Shown one piece after another: positions 53,390 to 64,000 of a stretch of 64,000 nt of DNA (position 1 is its first letter; each line of letters opens with the position of its first letter). The translations under genes and the position numbers were made by a program. The DNA is from Drosophila miranda (taxonomy: Eukaryota > Arthropoda > Insecta > Diptera > Drosophilidae). The notes beneath the pieces are model-generated. The model saw only the letters and a program-made list of their open reading frames with translations. It had not been told where the DNA came from and searched no databases. The stretch covers positions 5,415,001-5,479,000 of the forward strand of contig NW_022881614.1 in the NCBI RefSeq assembly GCF_003369915.1, given 5' to 3'.

Positions 53390-56042
53390 ATGGACAGACG
53401 GAGGATCTATTCTGTGTATTCGTCTGCTGCTCAATACGGGTTTTAAATGGTGTCCAAGCGTACAGAACCTCAAGTTTTAGTTTAAATTGTAACTTAATAC
53501 TGATATTGATACTGATTACGATGATGTGATGCATTGTGTACTTTGTTTGTGATTCTATTCGAGTTTTAGGTGAGCTGTAGTTGATATTTGATGTTCATTT
53601 CACGATTCGTTTGCCGTTAAGTGTGTGTCCCAGCAGCCCCCTATCCAACAAATGTTCTAACCAAAATAAACCGAAACCAGAATCGGAAACCTATCAATTT
53701 GGAGCATAAATTCCTAATAATGTAATTGAGCATTCAATAAAAAAAACCTACCAAACAAACTGACAAAGACAGAGTTGTTCTGGATGATCTTCACGACGAC
53801 CCTCGCGGGTAACCCTGGCTAAATGGCGCGTTAACTGGATGTTTCCCCCCGTTTTCTACACAAAGAAGTCATGCAAAACCGGCTTGGGCCCACCAACAGG
53901 AGAGGCGTCGTTTCCCAAACTCCGGGAATCAAGAAACTTCTTTTACACATGCGCGCAGCAGCTGATGCGCGGAGAGCCTGACCTTGACCCTCAATCACAG
54001 TCGCCCGGGCGACCAGACCAGACCAGGCGAGACTTGTTGCTAAGTGCAACAGCATGGCAGCGGGCGCAACGGAATTGAAGTTTCGCAGTCATCCCCCCCC
54101 GCCCTGCAATCATATCATGCTTGTTCCTCCTCTCTTTTTCTCTCTCGCCCTACAGTCACCTCTCTACGTGTATGCTTGTATGTACATATGTATGTATGTA
54201 TGTATGGGTCGTTGTCGCCGCCTGCGAGTTTTCACCATTAGCAGCACACGGCGACGACTGTACTTTGCTTCGAGGTATTCATTTAATGTGTGTATGTATG
54301 TATGTATGTACGTTTACTTGCGTGCAAGTGTGTGCGTGTACCTGTACATAAAATGCACAAGGAAAAGGCGCAAAAGAAAGCAGAAAACACACACTCGAAG
54401 ACAATGGCAGATTTTTGCCGGGCAGGCAGGCACACTCCCTCTTCCTCCAAAAGCTGAGTCAGAGATCGGGCAGGGCAGACAGAGCCCCCATCAGCTGCCC
54501 GTGCCATGTGATCGCTCACAGCTGCAACTTTACCGGCACCTCACCAAAAACTGGTTGCCCACGAAACAAAGAAAAGAGCAGAAGAGCAACGAAAGAGATC
54601 ACAAGAGAACCGGTGATCAGAGATCGGCTCCCGCCCGGCCCCAACAATTTGCTAAAAAGAAAAAACAGATAAAGTATAAATGAGCAAAGACGGACACATG
54701 GCATGGGATTTTTTTTTTGACTCAAATCAGCAGCTCCAGCATTTTAATTTACAATTAAAAAACAATCACAGTGATATTTGAATTTTCATTTTCTTCATCG
54801 TAGGTTTCGCATCTCTCCTCGTAGGTGTCTCGTTACAACTGAAAATGTATTACAACTGGGGCTCTGTTCTGTGTTCTTCTCATCTGTTCGTCGTCTACAT
54901 ATCTCCTCCAGTGTCTCTTTCTACCATCGCTGATGTGCTCCCTGCTCTTGTGTCTTCTGTTCTTGTTTGCTGCCCCTCCGGCTTAGCTAGCTCCGCTTGT
55001 ACCCCGCTCGAGATCGTGCCGGGCGAGTTTCGTCTTGCTTGGGGATTGGTTTGGTGATTCTCTGGTGGTGGTGTGGATGGTTATGGGTGCTGGTGGTGGT
55101 GGTAAAGGTAGGTTGGTAGGCAGACTGTTTGGGTATACTATATCATCATCATCATGTGTATAATAATTCCTATAGCTCGCCGGCAGCAGCTGGATGGAGT
55201 AGTAACGTGGTCTCTTCGCTTGCTTCTTTGCTTTTGTTTTTTATACTTTTTATTTACTTTTTTCTTCTGGTGTGGAACTCCTAATAGGATCGCTATATAG
55301 TATTTTTAAGGTATTTATATATTCTTATATAGTTTTCATTCCATTCGTTATAATGTAATTAGTAAATTCAAACACTTTTTCGCAGCATAATCATACATAA
55401 TTATAATAAAGTTGTTGGTTGTTGGTTTTTCTTGTTGTTTGGGGTTTAGTCTCATCTTACAAATTGGGTCGCATCGACGTCGTCGTCTTCTTCTCTTGTT
55501 CTTCTTCATCATCATCGTCTGCTTGGCTGCACAGCTGCCGTTGCTATCGTCGTCTCCGCCGTCTCTCACCCCGCGTCACCTGTGCTCTCCTTCCTTTCTC
55601 GATCCGATCCTCTTCTTCTGCTTCAGCTCCTCGTTTTCGTTCATCTTATTCGGCTGGGTGGTTCTTCTTCTACTTTCTCAAAAGTTTCTTCTTCATATTT
55701 TGGAACGTTGGCACCGCGCTGCAGGCTCAGCTTTTGGAATCAGAGATGCAAGAGTGGTTGTTGGTTGATTCTTAGATAGATGATGGTTAGATTAAGGTGC
55801 CAATATCGTAGGTGTGAGTGTGTTTGGGTGCGATGGGAGTATGTGTAGTTTTGTGTGTTTGGGTTGGTGGTAGTGTTGGTTGGGGGTTGATCTTGACTTG
55901 GGTGCTGCTGTCGCTTGTTGTTGTTGGGTGGCTTTGTGAATGTTGTAGCAAATTGATTTTTCATTTTTGTAATTTTTTTTCGTGTTTAAATTTTCTTCTT
56001 CTTCGTTGATTTTCAATTTGAAGCGCGGTACTGGGTCTGCTC
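53390..56042. other. ReepA 3' UTR and CNBP 3' UTR, convergent
   Basis: No coding sequence. AATAAA near 53736 ends ReepA. (ATGT)n microsatellites lie at about 54185-54205 and 54290-54310. From about 54720 to 56042 the sequence is T-rich on the plus strand (CTTCTTCTTC, TCGTCGTC) and is probably the long CNBP 3' UTR. A minus-strand AATAAA (TTTATT) lies near 55249. Confidence 0.55.
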
Positions 56043-56522
56043 CTAGTTCCGTCCGCCCTTCTCATCGCACTCGCGTCTCAGATGTCCGCTCTTGCCGCAG
56101 CCATAGCAAGTCTTCGATGTCTCCGGGCAGTTCTTGGAGATGTGTCCAGTGCGGTTGCACTTGTAGCACGACACATTGGCCGGGCCGCGCTCGTTAACGG
56201 CCTCGGGACAGTTGCGGACCCAGTGGCCAGTCTTGTTGCACCGGTAGCAGGTCGGGTTGTCGGCCTGGGTGCAGTCCTTCGAGATGTGGCCAATGCCGTT
56301 GCAGCGGTAGCACCGCTCAGCCTCCTCAGGGCAGGCACGTGCAAAGTGCCCAAATTGGTTGCATTTGTAGCACTTCTCGCGGTTGCGGCGCATACCGCCG
56401 CCATCGCCGCCACGCATACCACCACCTGGTCCGCCGCCTCCTGGCCCACCGCCTCCGAGACTGCAGTCCCGGGCAAAGTGGCCCGGCCGGTTACACTTGT
56501 AGCACGTGGCAGACATCGACAT
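56043..56522 (-). CDS. CNBP: CNBP-type zinc-knuckle nucleic-acid-binding protein
   Basis: 159 residues starting [16 protein letters not shown] at ATG 56522. Six CCHC knuckles are spaced along the protein ([84 protein letters not shown]). A Gly/Arg-rich linker ([20 protein letters not shown]) sits between the first and second. This matches cellular nucleic-acid-binding protein, which has seven knuckles in vertebrates. It binds G-rich single strands and mRNA and affects translation. The coding part is one exon. A 5' UTR intron is possible. Confidence 0.94.
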   Translation of the reverse strand: MSMSATCYKCNRPGHFARDCSLGGGGPGGGGPGGGMRGGDGGGMRRNREKCYKCNQFGHFARACPEEAERCYRCNGIGHISKDCTQADNPTCYRCNKTGHWVRNCPEAVNERGPANVSCYKCNRTGHISKNCPETSKTCYGCGKSGHLRRECDEKGGRN

Positions 56523-57411
56523 TGTACTGGATTGGAACTTGGTTAATTGTACAAGTAAAACACTTCTGGTCTTTAACACACGTTGCCTGCTCGAGGACTA
56601 CAAACTGCTTGCGTTAAATGCGAAAAACCACAGGGTCCGGCCAATTTCCTCGCCGTATTTTCGACGCCAAAAATTAAAATGGCTACCACAGAGCTAGTAC
56701 AATGGCATCGACGGCACAAGTATCGAGTACGAAAAAACCAATCAGAGTTGCTTTGAAACGCAAAAATTGCAACACTGAAAGTCCACGCGGTTGGCTCTGC
56801 AAACACTGGTTCGAGGTGCTCTCACTTCGGGATGAAATCGACAACTGAAAAAATTTTAAACTCTGTGGTAGAAACTGACAGTTACGTTTCCGGCAAATGT
56901 ATCTGTGCTTTTTCAAATCTAATTTTTTCAGCTATCAATTGACCTTCTTGACGATAATACTATTGACCATGTTAACCCTGATTCCAATGACCCAATTTAA
57001 CCTTGCGAATTGTTGCTTCCAGCCCAATGTGTCCATGCCAATTTGTTATCGACTGTTACATTAAGGGCACGCCAAGCCAACCGGCTTGTGTTAAAAAAGT
57101 GATAAAAACCAGGAATAGAATATTACACAACAACATAATAAGCAATAAGTACATAGTTAAATTACAATTTTTATTTATGCTGTGTTAATTCGGCCACTAA
57201 AATCGATACCAGCATCGAGTACTTCAGTTCGTGCAATACCGACCGTGAAAATACTCGATACTCGATATTTTGGCGTTGTCAAAATCGCCGCTGTTCATAC
57301 TAATACATCGGTTCGGCTGTGTGTGCAATCGATAGTTTTGTAGTGAAATAATGAGAATTGGTTTGTTTTTGCAACAAACATTTTCTGTGAAGTTATGCGT
57401 GTGTGTCCAAA
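56523..57411. other. Divergent region between CNBP and the PA-domain gene
   Basis: Non-coding. Contains several ATCGATA-like sites (AATCGATACC near 57199, CAATCGATAG near 57328) resembling DRE motifs close to the plus-strand start at 57412. No other gene was seen. Confidence 0.5.
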
Positions 57412-58077
57412 ATGTTGATTGTTTGGTTAGTGATTGCTTCCATCTTGAGCATCCGATGCATCCGAGCCACCACCACGATTTCGATTCCCATTACAACCCA
57501 GGACATAATTGCGGGTGACGTGTTTTTTGAAATCATATCGCCGCAAGACCTAGAATACACCTACAGACTACGGCCAGCAAAGGATTTCGGCCTTACCTTC
57601 TCGGAGAAGTTCGAAGGCGTCCCTCTGGTGCTGACTGATCCCCCAGGCGCCTGCCAGAAGCTGCGCAACACACGTGATCTTCATGGAAGTATCGCTCTCA
57701 TGGACAGGGGGTAAGCGGATGGAATTGATAAGATTTGACCACAGTTTTATCTAACAAAATTCAATGTGCGTGGCACTTACAGAGAGTGCTCCTTCCTCAG
57801 CAAGACCCTGCAGGCGGAGATGGCCGGGGCCGTGGGCGCCATCATCACCGAGTACAATCCGAATTCACCAGAATTCGACCACCACATCGAGATGATCCAC
57901 GACAACTCCAATAGAGATGCTTCAATACCCGCGGGCTTCCTGCTGGGGAAGAACGGCGTGATCATACGGTCCACGCTGCAGCGACTGAAGCGGGTGCATG
58001 CCCTCATAAATATACCAGTAAACCTGACCTTTACCCCGCCATCGAAAATCAATCACCCGCCGTGGCTCGGATGGTGA
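57412..58077 (+). CDS. CG9849: PRADC1/PAP21-like secreted PA-domain protein
   Basis: Two exons, 57412-57710 and 57783-58077 (phase 2 junction), 197 residues. It starts MLIVWLVIASILSIRCIRA, a signal peptide, followed by a single protease-associated domain: DVFFEIISPQDLEYTYRLRP, GSIALMDRGECSFLSKTLQA, AGAVGAIITEYN, IPAGFLLGKNG. Length and layout match vertebrate PRADC1, a small secreted glycoprotein without catalytic residues. The start is the ATG in CCAAAATG; an upstream GTG in frame is ignored. The 3' UTR has a TGTAAATA Pumilio-type site overlapping AATAAA near 58250. The symbol is my recollection of the fly orthologue. Confidence 0.85.
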
Positions 58078-58345
58078 CTAGACCCTGAATGACGCTGGGA
58101 GGATCCGGCAGAGGCATACCCGATCGATCTAAAAACTAAGTGCATACTTAGTCAGTACTGAAGCAGCGATAGTAACGAAAACTGAGACTAAGCTTATTGT
58201 TTTTCCATAAGTAGCTAAATCGTAACTAGAGGCAAAACCAAATCGTAAATTGTAAATAAATTGCCGAGAGGCAGACAAGTCGGAAAGTTTTAAGCTAGAC
58301 AAATACCATAAATCTTTATTAAATGTAGGCGTAGATGTATTTAGA

Positions 58346-59762
58346 TTAGATCTTGCCCAGGGTCGTGAGATTCAGGCACATGCCAAGTGTGAGTATCACT
58401 ATGACGACGACAAGGATGGCGAAGCATAGGTAGTTCGGTTGGATGGGCATGCGGAAGAGCTTGGCGGACATGTCCAGCGACGAGGCAAAGAGCAGGGTCG
58501 AGTTGAGATCTTCTGCGGAGGTATTGTGGTAGACAAATGGACGCACTCTGATCTGGTGGCCATTGGCCTGGGCGATCTGGCAGACGCGAGTCACCGAGGA
58601 GGCCACGAAGAAGGGCAGCAGGCCGAGGAACAGCCACAGCATAACATTGACGATGTTCAGCAGGACCAGCTGCAATGCACAGAAGTGAAAATCAAAGTCC
58701 TTAAACAGATAGACCATACCGGCGAAAGCATAGGACAGATTCATCACAATCAGGAAGCACACGGGAACGGACACGTGCTGGTTAAGACGATCCAGGAGCT
58801 TGCGGAACTCCAGCACCTGCCGCATCCAGTCCAGCGAATCGATGGAGTGCATCAGTAGTTTGTGCGACAACGACTCCAGGTGAACCTTCAGCAAGTAGCA
58901 CTCGATATAGTAGTTACTCAATATGAGTATCTCCACCAGGTCCTGCAGCAGTATGGTGCACAGCAATCCAGTGCGCAGGCACAGCTCCCAGTCGCTCAGG
59001 GCGTCGGCTATCCAGGCCACCTTGATGATCTGAGCTGGCTGCATGACCACCACAGCGCAAGCGTAGGCAAAGAGCAGCATGAGTAGGGCCGGGGCCAGTC
59101 CCAAATACAGCCAAAGCATCCGGCACAGTCTCTTGGGCTTGGCGGACATCAGGAACACCCGTTCGATGAGGTTCTGCAGCTGCTCGTGGTCGATCACCTT
59201 GCACACCAACACAGCAGACACAAAGGCCAGCAGGTGGAAGACACTCGGCACCACATATCCAAAGAGCAGCTCGCTGATGGTGTTTGGTGGGGCGATACCG
59301 CTATCCGTGCTGTTGTTAATGGGTCTTATATCCCTATAGCTAGTAAAACCGCGATCGCCTCTGGAAAAAAGCAGGATTAATTTGTGCACGCTTCGGTATT
59401 CAATTGCTCACCTGTAGCCACAGATGTAGCGTAGGGTATAGCCCATCAGGAGGATGAAGAGCACCATCAGCGCCTGGACATAGCTGCAGCAGGCCCTGAC
59501 ATTGCCCATGTCTGTCGAGATGGGGTTGAGCCCAACCAGCTTCAAGATAGTGACATAGGGACGCAGAAACTGTGGAAGAATGAAAGATTAACACACGATC
59601 GTCTGGTTGGTTAACTGATGTTGATGGCATCACCTTTCGCTTGCAATAGTCCAGCAGGGCGGATGTCGGCTCGTGTTCCCCGGGCTGCTGCAGGTCATCG
59701 TTGGGATTCCCGTTGAGACGATTGATGAAACAGAAAGAACTGTCCGCATTATTGCGATACAT
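58346..59762 (-). CDS. Seven-pass gustatory-receptor-like protein
   Basis: Three exons, 59634-59762, 59412-59569 and 58346-59360, with consistent phases: 433 residues. The start MYRNNADSSFCFINRL is the first ATG in the open frame. At least seven hydrophobic segments occur, for example YVQALMVLFILLMGY, LLFGYVVPSVFHLLAFVSAV, LYLGLAPALLMLLFAYACAV, CLRTGLLCTILLQDLVEILI, VCFLIVMNLSYAF, LLNIVNVMLWLFLGLLPFFV and YLCFAILVVVIVILTLGMCL. Overall layout, length and the ESLSHKLLMH intracellular loop fit the insect Gr family. The usual TYhhhhhQF signature in the last segment is not present, so the assignment is to the superfamily only. It is convergent with the PA-domain gene, 270 bp apart. Confidence 0.7.
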
Positions 59763-61264
59763 GACAGACGGACAAAGGGAGAGTATCACATACAACGGTA
59801 ACACTAACAATAACAATATCAGTAACAAGAGATTAATGCACAAACACTCATAACGCGGGGAGGGTGTGGTGTGTGTTGTATAGAGAGATGATCGCCGCCA
59901 CTACTGAGAGCAGCCCCAACACTTACGAGCTCGTCGTGCAGCCAGGATGAAGCGACTGAGGTAGCGCGACTGCTCCAAAGCTCCTCCTCTGTTATGGCTG
60001 CTGCTGGTGTGCTCGTCGGCGTCGTCATCAATTGCAACTGTAACGGTAAATTGAATAAATTGAAACTCGAGCCCCAAACGGCACGGTACGGTACAGACGC
60101 ACACGCGCACACACACAAACACCCCAAAGGGGAGAGACGAAGAGAGAGAAACAGTAATAATCATAAACGAGATGATAAAAAAACGAAGCTTTCCTGCCCC
60201 CAAGCTCTCTTCGAGCTTTGTGTGTTCTCGCCAGCGTTCTCCTCCCACCCACCCCCCACCTACACCCCCTTATCAATCAGTTTTATCTCGGGGCCCAACG
60301 GCTCCACCCTGCTCCAGTCTGCTGGGCACCTGTTACAGTTTAGATAGGAATCAGCCCTGTTATAGGCGAGCACTATCTACCGGTCACTATATTTGCATAT
60401 ATGTACACGAGTATGTTGCTCGGTTCCATATCAAATATGTAGGTACATATGTAATTCCTATGTGATACTACATATATTTGTACGTAAGACTGATCTGTTC
60501 TAGATCTGTGTCTAGACTCTACAGTGAGGGTTTTCCTTTGTTACGCTTTCGCCGGATCGTGTTGGCGTGTTCGTTATATCGCGCTTTTGCTTTCCAACAT
60601 CTGGGAAGGGAGAAAGATGCTGATTATGCTATTGTTTTCGCAGGCGTGTCGTGTTATCTAAAGAGAGTGTGACGTACATACTAAAAGTGCAGTGAGAGAG
60701 AGAGAGAGAGAGTGCGTCAGGGGTCTCTCAGCTCTCTCCCTTGCGATTGAATGATAACTTCGAGAATCTGGAAGCTATAGGAATTGCAAGAATATTGGGA
60801 GAATGAATTATTGTGAAAAGTGAATTAATATTGCAGACTATTTGTTTTCAATGATAGAAATATGATCGGAGAATGTGTTAGCTATACATAATTGTTTCTC
60901 ATAGTTATCCATTATAATTCTCTAATTCTCTAATTAATTAACTCAAAATTGATCATTATGCTACCAATTTGACAAACAAAAAATACGTATGCTGGTGTGT
61001 GAGTTTTCTGAAAGCTGTGTAATCACTCCATTGTTTCCATAAAAATTCCATTCATTATTTGCAAGCTGTTAGAACACACAATTAATTAAAAAGAAGAAAG
61101 TGTTCGTTTATCAATCCAATCATACATATATAGTAACCAGCGATACTGAAAACGATTTGGAAACACCTGCGATCTGTGTAAACACTAGACTGATCTTTTC
61201 TAAATCACTTTCAAGACGATTTATTGGCAGAACGCACACCTGGGTGATAAAATATATAGAGAAC
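59763..61264. other. Intergenic, upstream of the Gr-like gene
   Basis: Non-coding. Holds an (AC)n-rich part near 60090-60120 and an (AG)n run at about 60694-60711. No gene was recognised. Confidence 0.5.
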
Positions 61265-61612
61265 ATGTCGGAAACAGCTTCAGAATGTTCTCATGTTAAA
61301 TGGTAAGTACTGCATACTGTTCTCTCTCATACTCGATGGTGTTCCCATGTGAGTAATCTACTGTTCTTTGTGAGCTTTCTTTGGGTAAACACCATGTGGT
61401 TCCTCATCTCTTAACAGTTCGATGTCGTGTAAGTGAAACTTTGAGTCGCTTTATCTTTTATTCCTCTTCCTTACCCTTCACCCATCTTTCCATCCACATT
61501 GTCACCTCTCTCCCTCTTTATTGGTATTAAAGTTTCGAAATTTACGTCGAAAGTATTCGACGCAGTCCAGTTTCAGTACCTGTACCAGTGCCAGTAGCAG
61601 TGCCATGACCAA
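61265..61612 (+). CDS. Candidate small spliced gene, unrecognised
   Basis: An ATG at 61265 (MSETASECSHVK) runs to a consensus GTAAGT donor at 61303. The acceptor TATTAAAG at 61532 continues in frame as CFEIYVESIRRSPVSV... to TGA near 61606, giving about 37 residues. An 11-base segment (61418-61428) between a TTAACAG acceptor and a GTAAGT donor could be a microexon that changes the frame. There is no homology I recognise and the tail is low complexity (VPVPVPVAVP), so this may be chance. Confidence 0.22.
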
Positions 61613-62054
61613 GCCACAGTCTCGCCGCATAGAGAAGCCGCAGGTTCAGTTCAGTTCCAATGGCCGATGCTGACGTTGACGATGATATGTTCGAGGTTTT
61701 AAGCGGGATGTCCAGATACGAGTATACGAGTACGTACATATCGGGTCTTGTCTGTATGTAATTTCCTGCTGACCTCTGGTACCCCTCTGGTACTACATAC
61801 ATATACATGTTTCCCCCCGTGGGGACGCTCTTGTAAGTTAGCAGCGTTGTCAAATAATTCTGATTTGTGTTGTTGGGATGCTAATAAAAGCTGAACCGTT
61901 ATCGTCCTGGTGCTCCCTCGTCAACCTGACAGCCTCCCCCTGACCAACAACGATCCCCGGACAGTATCTTCTCCTCTCTAACATGCAACCCATTTCTCTA
62001 ACTAAGCGAGTGGAGTAGTTTTTGTTTAAAAATCAAATCAAATATTACGAGAAA

Positions 62055-62222
62055 ATGTCGAATGTGGTCGAATGCATAGGAAATTTTATTCCAGCCACAG
62101 CCGCAAAAACGCAAGTGTTGACTCAGCAGCAGCAGGAGAACGCAGGAGGAGCATACAAATCCAGGACACTGGCCATTGGGACACGCATGAATGGAGTGCT
62201 TTCACACTTCAAGCAATATTGA
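62055..62222 (+). CDS. Candidate small ORF, unrecognised
   Basis: 55 codons from an ATG in a favourable context (GAGAAAATGTCG): MSNVVECIGNFIPATAAKTQ, a Gln run, then RTLAIGTRMNGVLSHFKQY. Composition is protein-like but the family is unknown. No clear splice sites connect it to neighbours. Confidence 0.3.
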   Translation: MSNVVECIGNFIPATAAKTQVLTQQQQENAGGAYKSRTLAIGTRMNGVLSHFKQY

Positions 62223-64000
62223 TCAAGGCTGGAGGTCAAGTCTTAGAGTAGTTGAGAATTAAAGAGAGCCGCTACAGATTTTAGTAGATGAATAGACAGA
62301 TTGATTGAGTTCAATCATGCATTCATTTAGCTGTTTTGACTTCGATATCTACTTCGACACCACCATTTATTACCCCAATGGCAATTCGTTTTCTGCTTTA
62401 AAGTCTTCGTTTTGCAGCCATGGCACCCGCCCCGCAGTGTCAACAAGGAGATCAGAGATTGTGGGACGTGTCAAGTGTCCGAAATTCAATTAGACTTCAT
62501 TAGCATTAGCAGCCGGTGGCAGTTAGTTCTTCTTCATGCTGGTGCCCCCTCTGTCGCACCACAACCATATCTCTTACTCCTACTCCTTCTTCTCTTGTGG
62601 TTTTGTCTCTGTATGTGCGTGTACAGATTGAAACGGTTGGAGATTAGCATTAATGAGATCATTAAAATGCGCTTACGTCTGTGTGGGTTGGTGGGTCAAT
62701 GCCAAAGTACAGAGAGAGAGAGACAGAGAGAGCGTCTGAGGTCCACCTGGTTGAGACTCCGAGGAGGGTCACGGACTTCCTCCTTTCGCTCGTAGCCCAC
62801 AAATGGCCTTCGTCGTTTGCACTCCTGTCCCACGAATGTGTCACGGCTGTTGGTTCGTGTCTCCGCTGGGCGGTCCAAAAATTTTCATAATTATTTCGAC
62901 ATCTTTTGGCCGTTGTACTGCATGCTCATGTCTCCCCCATCCAGTTCCTTAGCTGTCCTCAAAATAGTTTTCTCTCTGCTCTACAAATTGCTCATTACAT
63001 TTAGTATGATGAGGCAGAACGGGATGGAAATGGAGGTGGAGCTAATGGCTCTACCATTTGTATGCACTGTCCTACAGAATGCGCGCTCGGATGACGACGG
63101 AACAATATTAATAGATTTCTTGCATTTGATTGGGAGAAGGGTTGGCCGTAATGCGCTTTTCACTTTTCATTTAATTTTTATTAGCTATCCCTAGTTTTCT
63201 CTTTTACTTAATTTTCATTGTCCTCTCAATATTTCCATTCTAGCCATATATTACCTAGTAGTGCAGTGGTCGCTTGCACTTATTTCACATTCAGTTAAGT
63301 TAATTGGACTGTCATATACGTGGGTACCTTGTAATAGCGATACGCTATCATAACGAGCTGATCTTATTGTAGCGACCAGAGGAGCACGCGCTGGTTCCGG
63401 CTTCTATTTGTCGTCGGCAAGGGGGGGGTGAGGATTTACCACTGTGCTACCTGCTCGCATTGGATACATATAATAATATTGATTTCGCGTGCTGTTTTCC
63501 TCCCTAACACATGATCGATCGGACTGGCCATACAGAAAAGAAACTACCAAGAGTGACAAGCTATGCACACATAGAGGTTGCTCTGCAAAGAAAACAGAAC
63601 ATGCTGAAGTACGGGTTGTGCTGCTGAGTAGCTGTAGGTGTAGCGGCGTTTTGCCCACCCTACCTTGACCATCTGGGCCGCAAAGCCATATTAGTGGCCG
63701 ATGATCCCTAAATCCCCCAGACTCACTTCATTTCCATAATCCACTCGGCATGGCGCCCTAAAATAATTTAGTTCAGTATCGATTTCATTTTAAAACTTAT
63801 TTATTACTTGACACAGGGGCATTTCCCTACTCTACTTAAACTCCCAATTGACTCAATAACTATTTTAGCGAACAACAGGATTCGAGAATATTCCAGGTTG
63901 GAAATTAAAATAATACTAATAATAATTAAAATAGAAGAATTATAACTAAATAGAAAAAAAAGAATTAAATGTGTATATAATAAAAAAACAGTATATGTAT
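62223..64000. other. Intergenic, no supported gene
   Basis: Both strands were read. There are several short frames but none with coding character, no recognisable transposon, and a short (AG)n tract near 62711-62733. It may be intron or 5' flank of a gene beyond the window. Confidence 0.45.

Noticed and set aside
54054..54683. 209-codon plus-strand frame between ReepA and CNBP
   Set aside because: It runs through (ATGT)n microsatellites, giving Cys/Met/Tyr repeats, and has no domain or splice partner.
56082..56546. Plus-strand 154-codon frame
   Set aside because: Antisense to CNBP, Ala/Val-rich with no motif.

Overview
The window is Drosophila nuclear DNA, most probably from the obscura group. 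Short introns with GT..AG ends, insect-type intron lengths, a recognisable slit gene, and repeated DINE-1/ISY elements with a GTCY microsatellite core all point that way. The species is an inference. No prokaryotic operons, CRISPR arrays, tRNA or rRNA genes were seen.

Left half (about 1-39.5 kb): seventeen coding exons of slit (sli) run rightwards from 1321 to 31844, from inside the first LRR domain to the C-terminal cystine knot. The first exons lie left of the window. Two introns are swollen by transposons. Intron 4664-20564 holds a decayed R1-clade LINE. That LINE is split by a mosaic of BEL/Pao LTR elements, with roo-like and DINE-1 fragments inside the mosaic, and is followed by an 823 bp tandem duplication and a long DINE-1. 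Intron 22709-27585 holds a deleted Ty3/gypsy element with a 4 bp target duplication and another DINE-1. Only 182 nt after the slit stop a 625-codon ORF begins. It is highly acidic, has one C-terminal membrane segment and carries four related short beta-like motifs. I do not recognise it. It is followed by a long AT-rich 3' UTR-like region interrupted by a CR1-like LINE.

Right half (about 39.5-64 kb): a compact gene cluster. On the minus strand are a DUF1091-family gene that appears broken by an in-frame stop, and the nucleoporin Nup214 (8 coding exons, about 1680 aa). ReepA (ER-shaping REEP1-4 family) is on the plus strand with at least two alternative 3' ends. The CNBP zinc-knuckle gene is on the minus strand, a small secreted PA-domain gene (PRADC1/PAP21 type) on the plus strand, and a seven-pass gustatory-receptor-like gene on the minus strand. 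A roughly 450 bp imperfect foldback lies between the DUF1091 gene and Nup214. The last 3.7 kb has no gene I can support well, only two small candidate ORFs.

slit encodes a secreted guidance ligand, Nup214 a pore component, ReepA an ER membrane protein and CNBP an RNA/DNA-binding protein. They share no pathway and their adjacency looks like simple chromosomal neighbourhood. In D. melanogaster, as I recall it, slit and the Nup214-ReepA-CNBP group are both on 2R but far apart, so the junction near 37.8-39.5 kb may mark a rearrangement. The points most worth following up are the ORF behind slit, its possible coupling to slit by readthrough, dicistronic expression or in-frame splicing, and the foldback.
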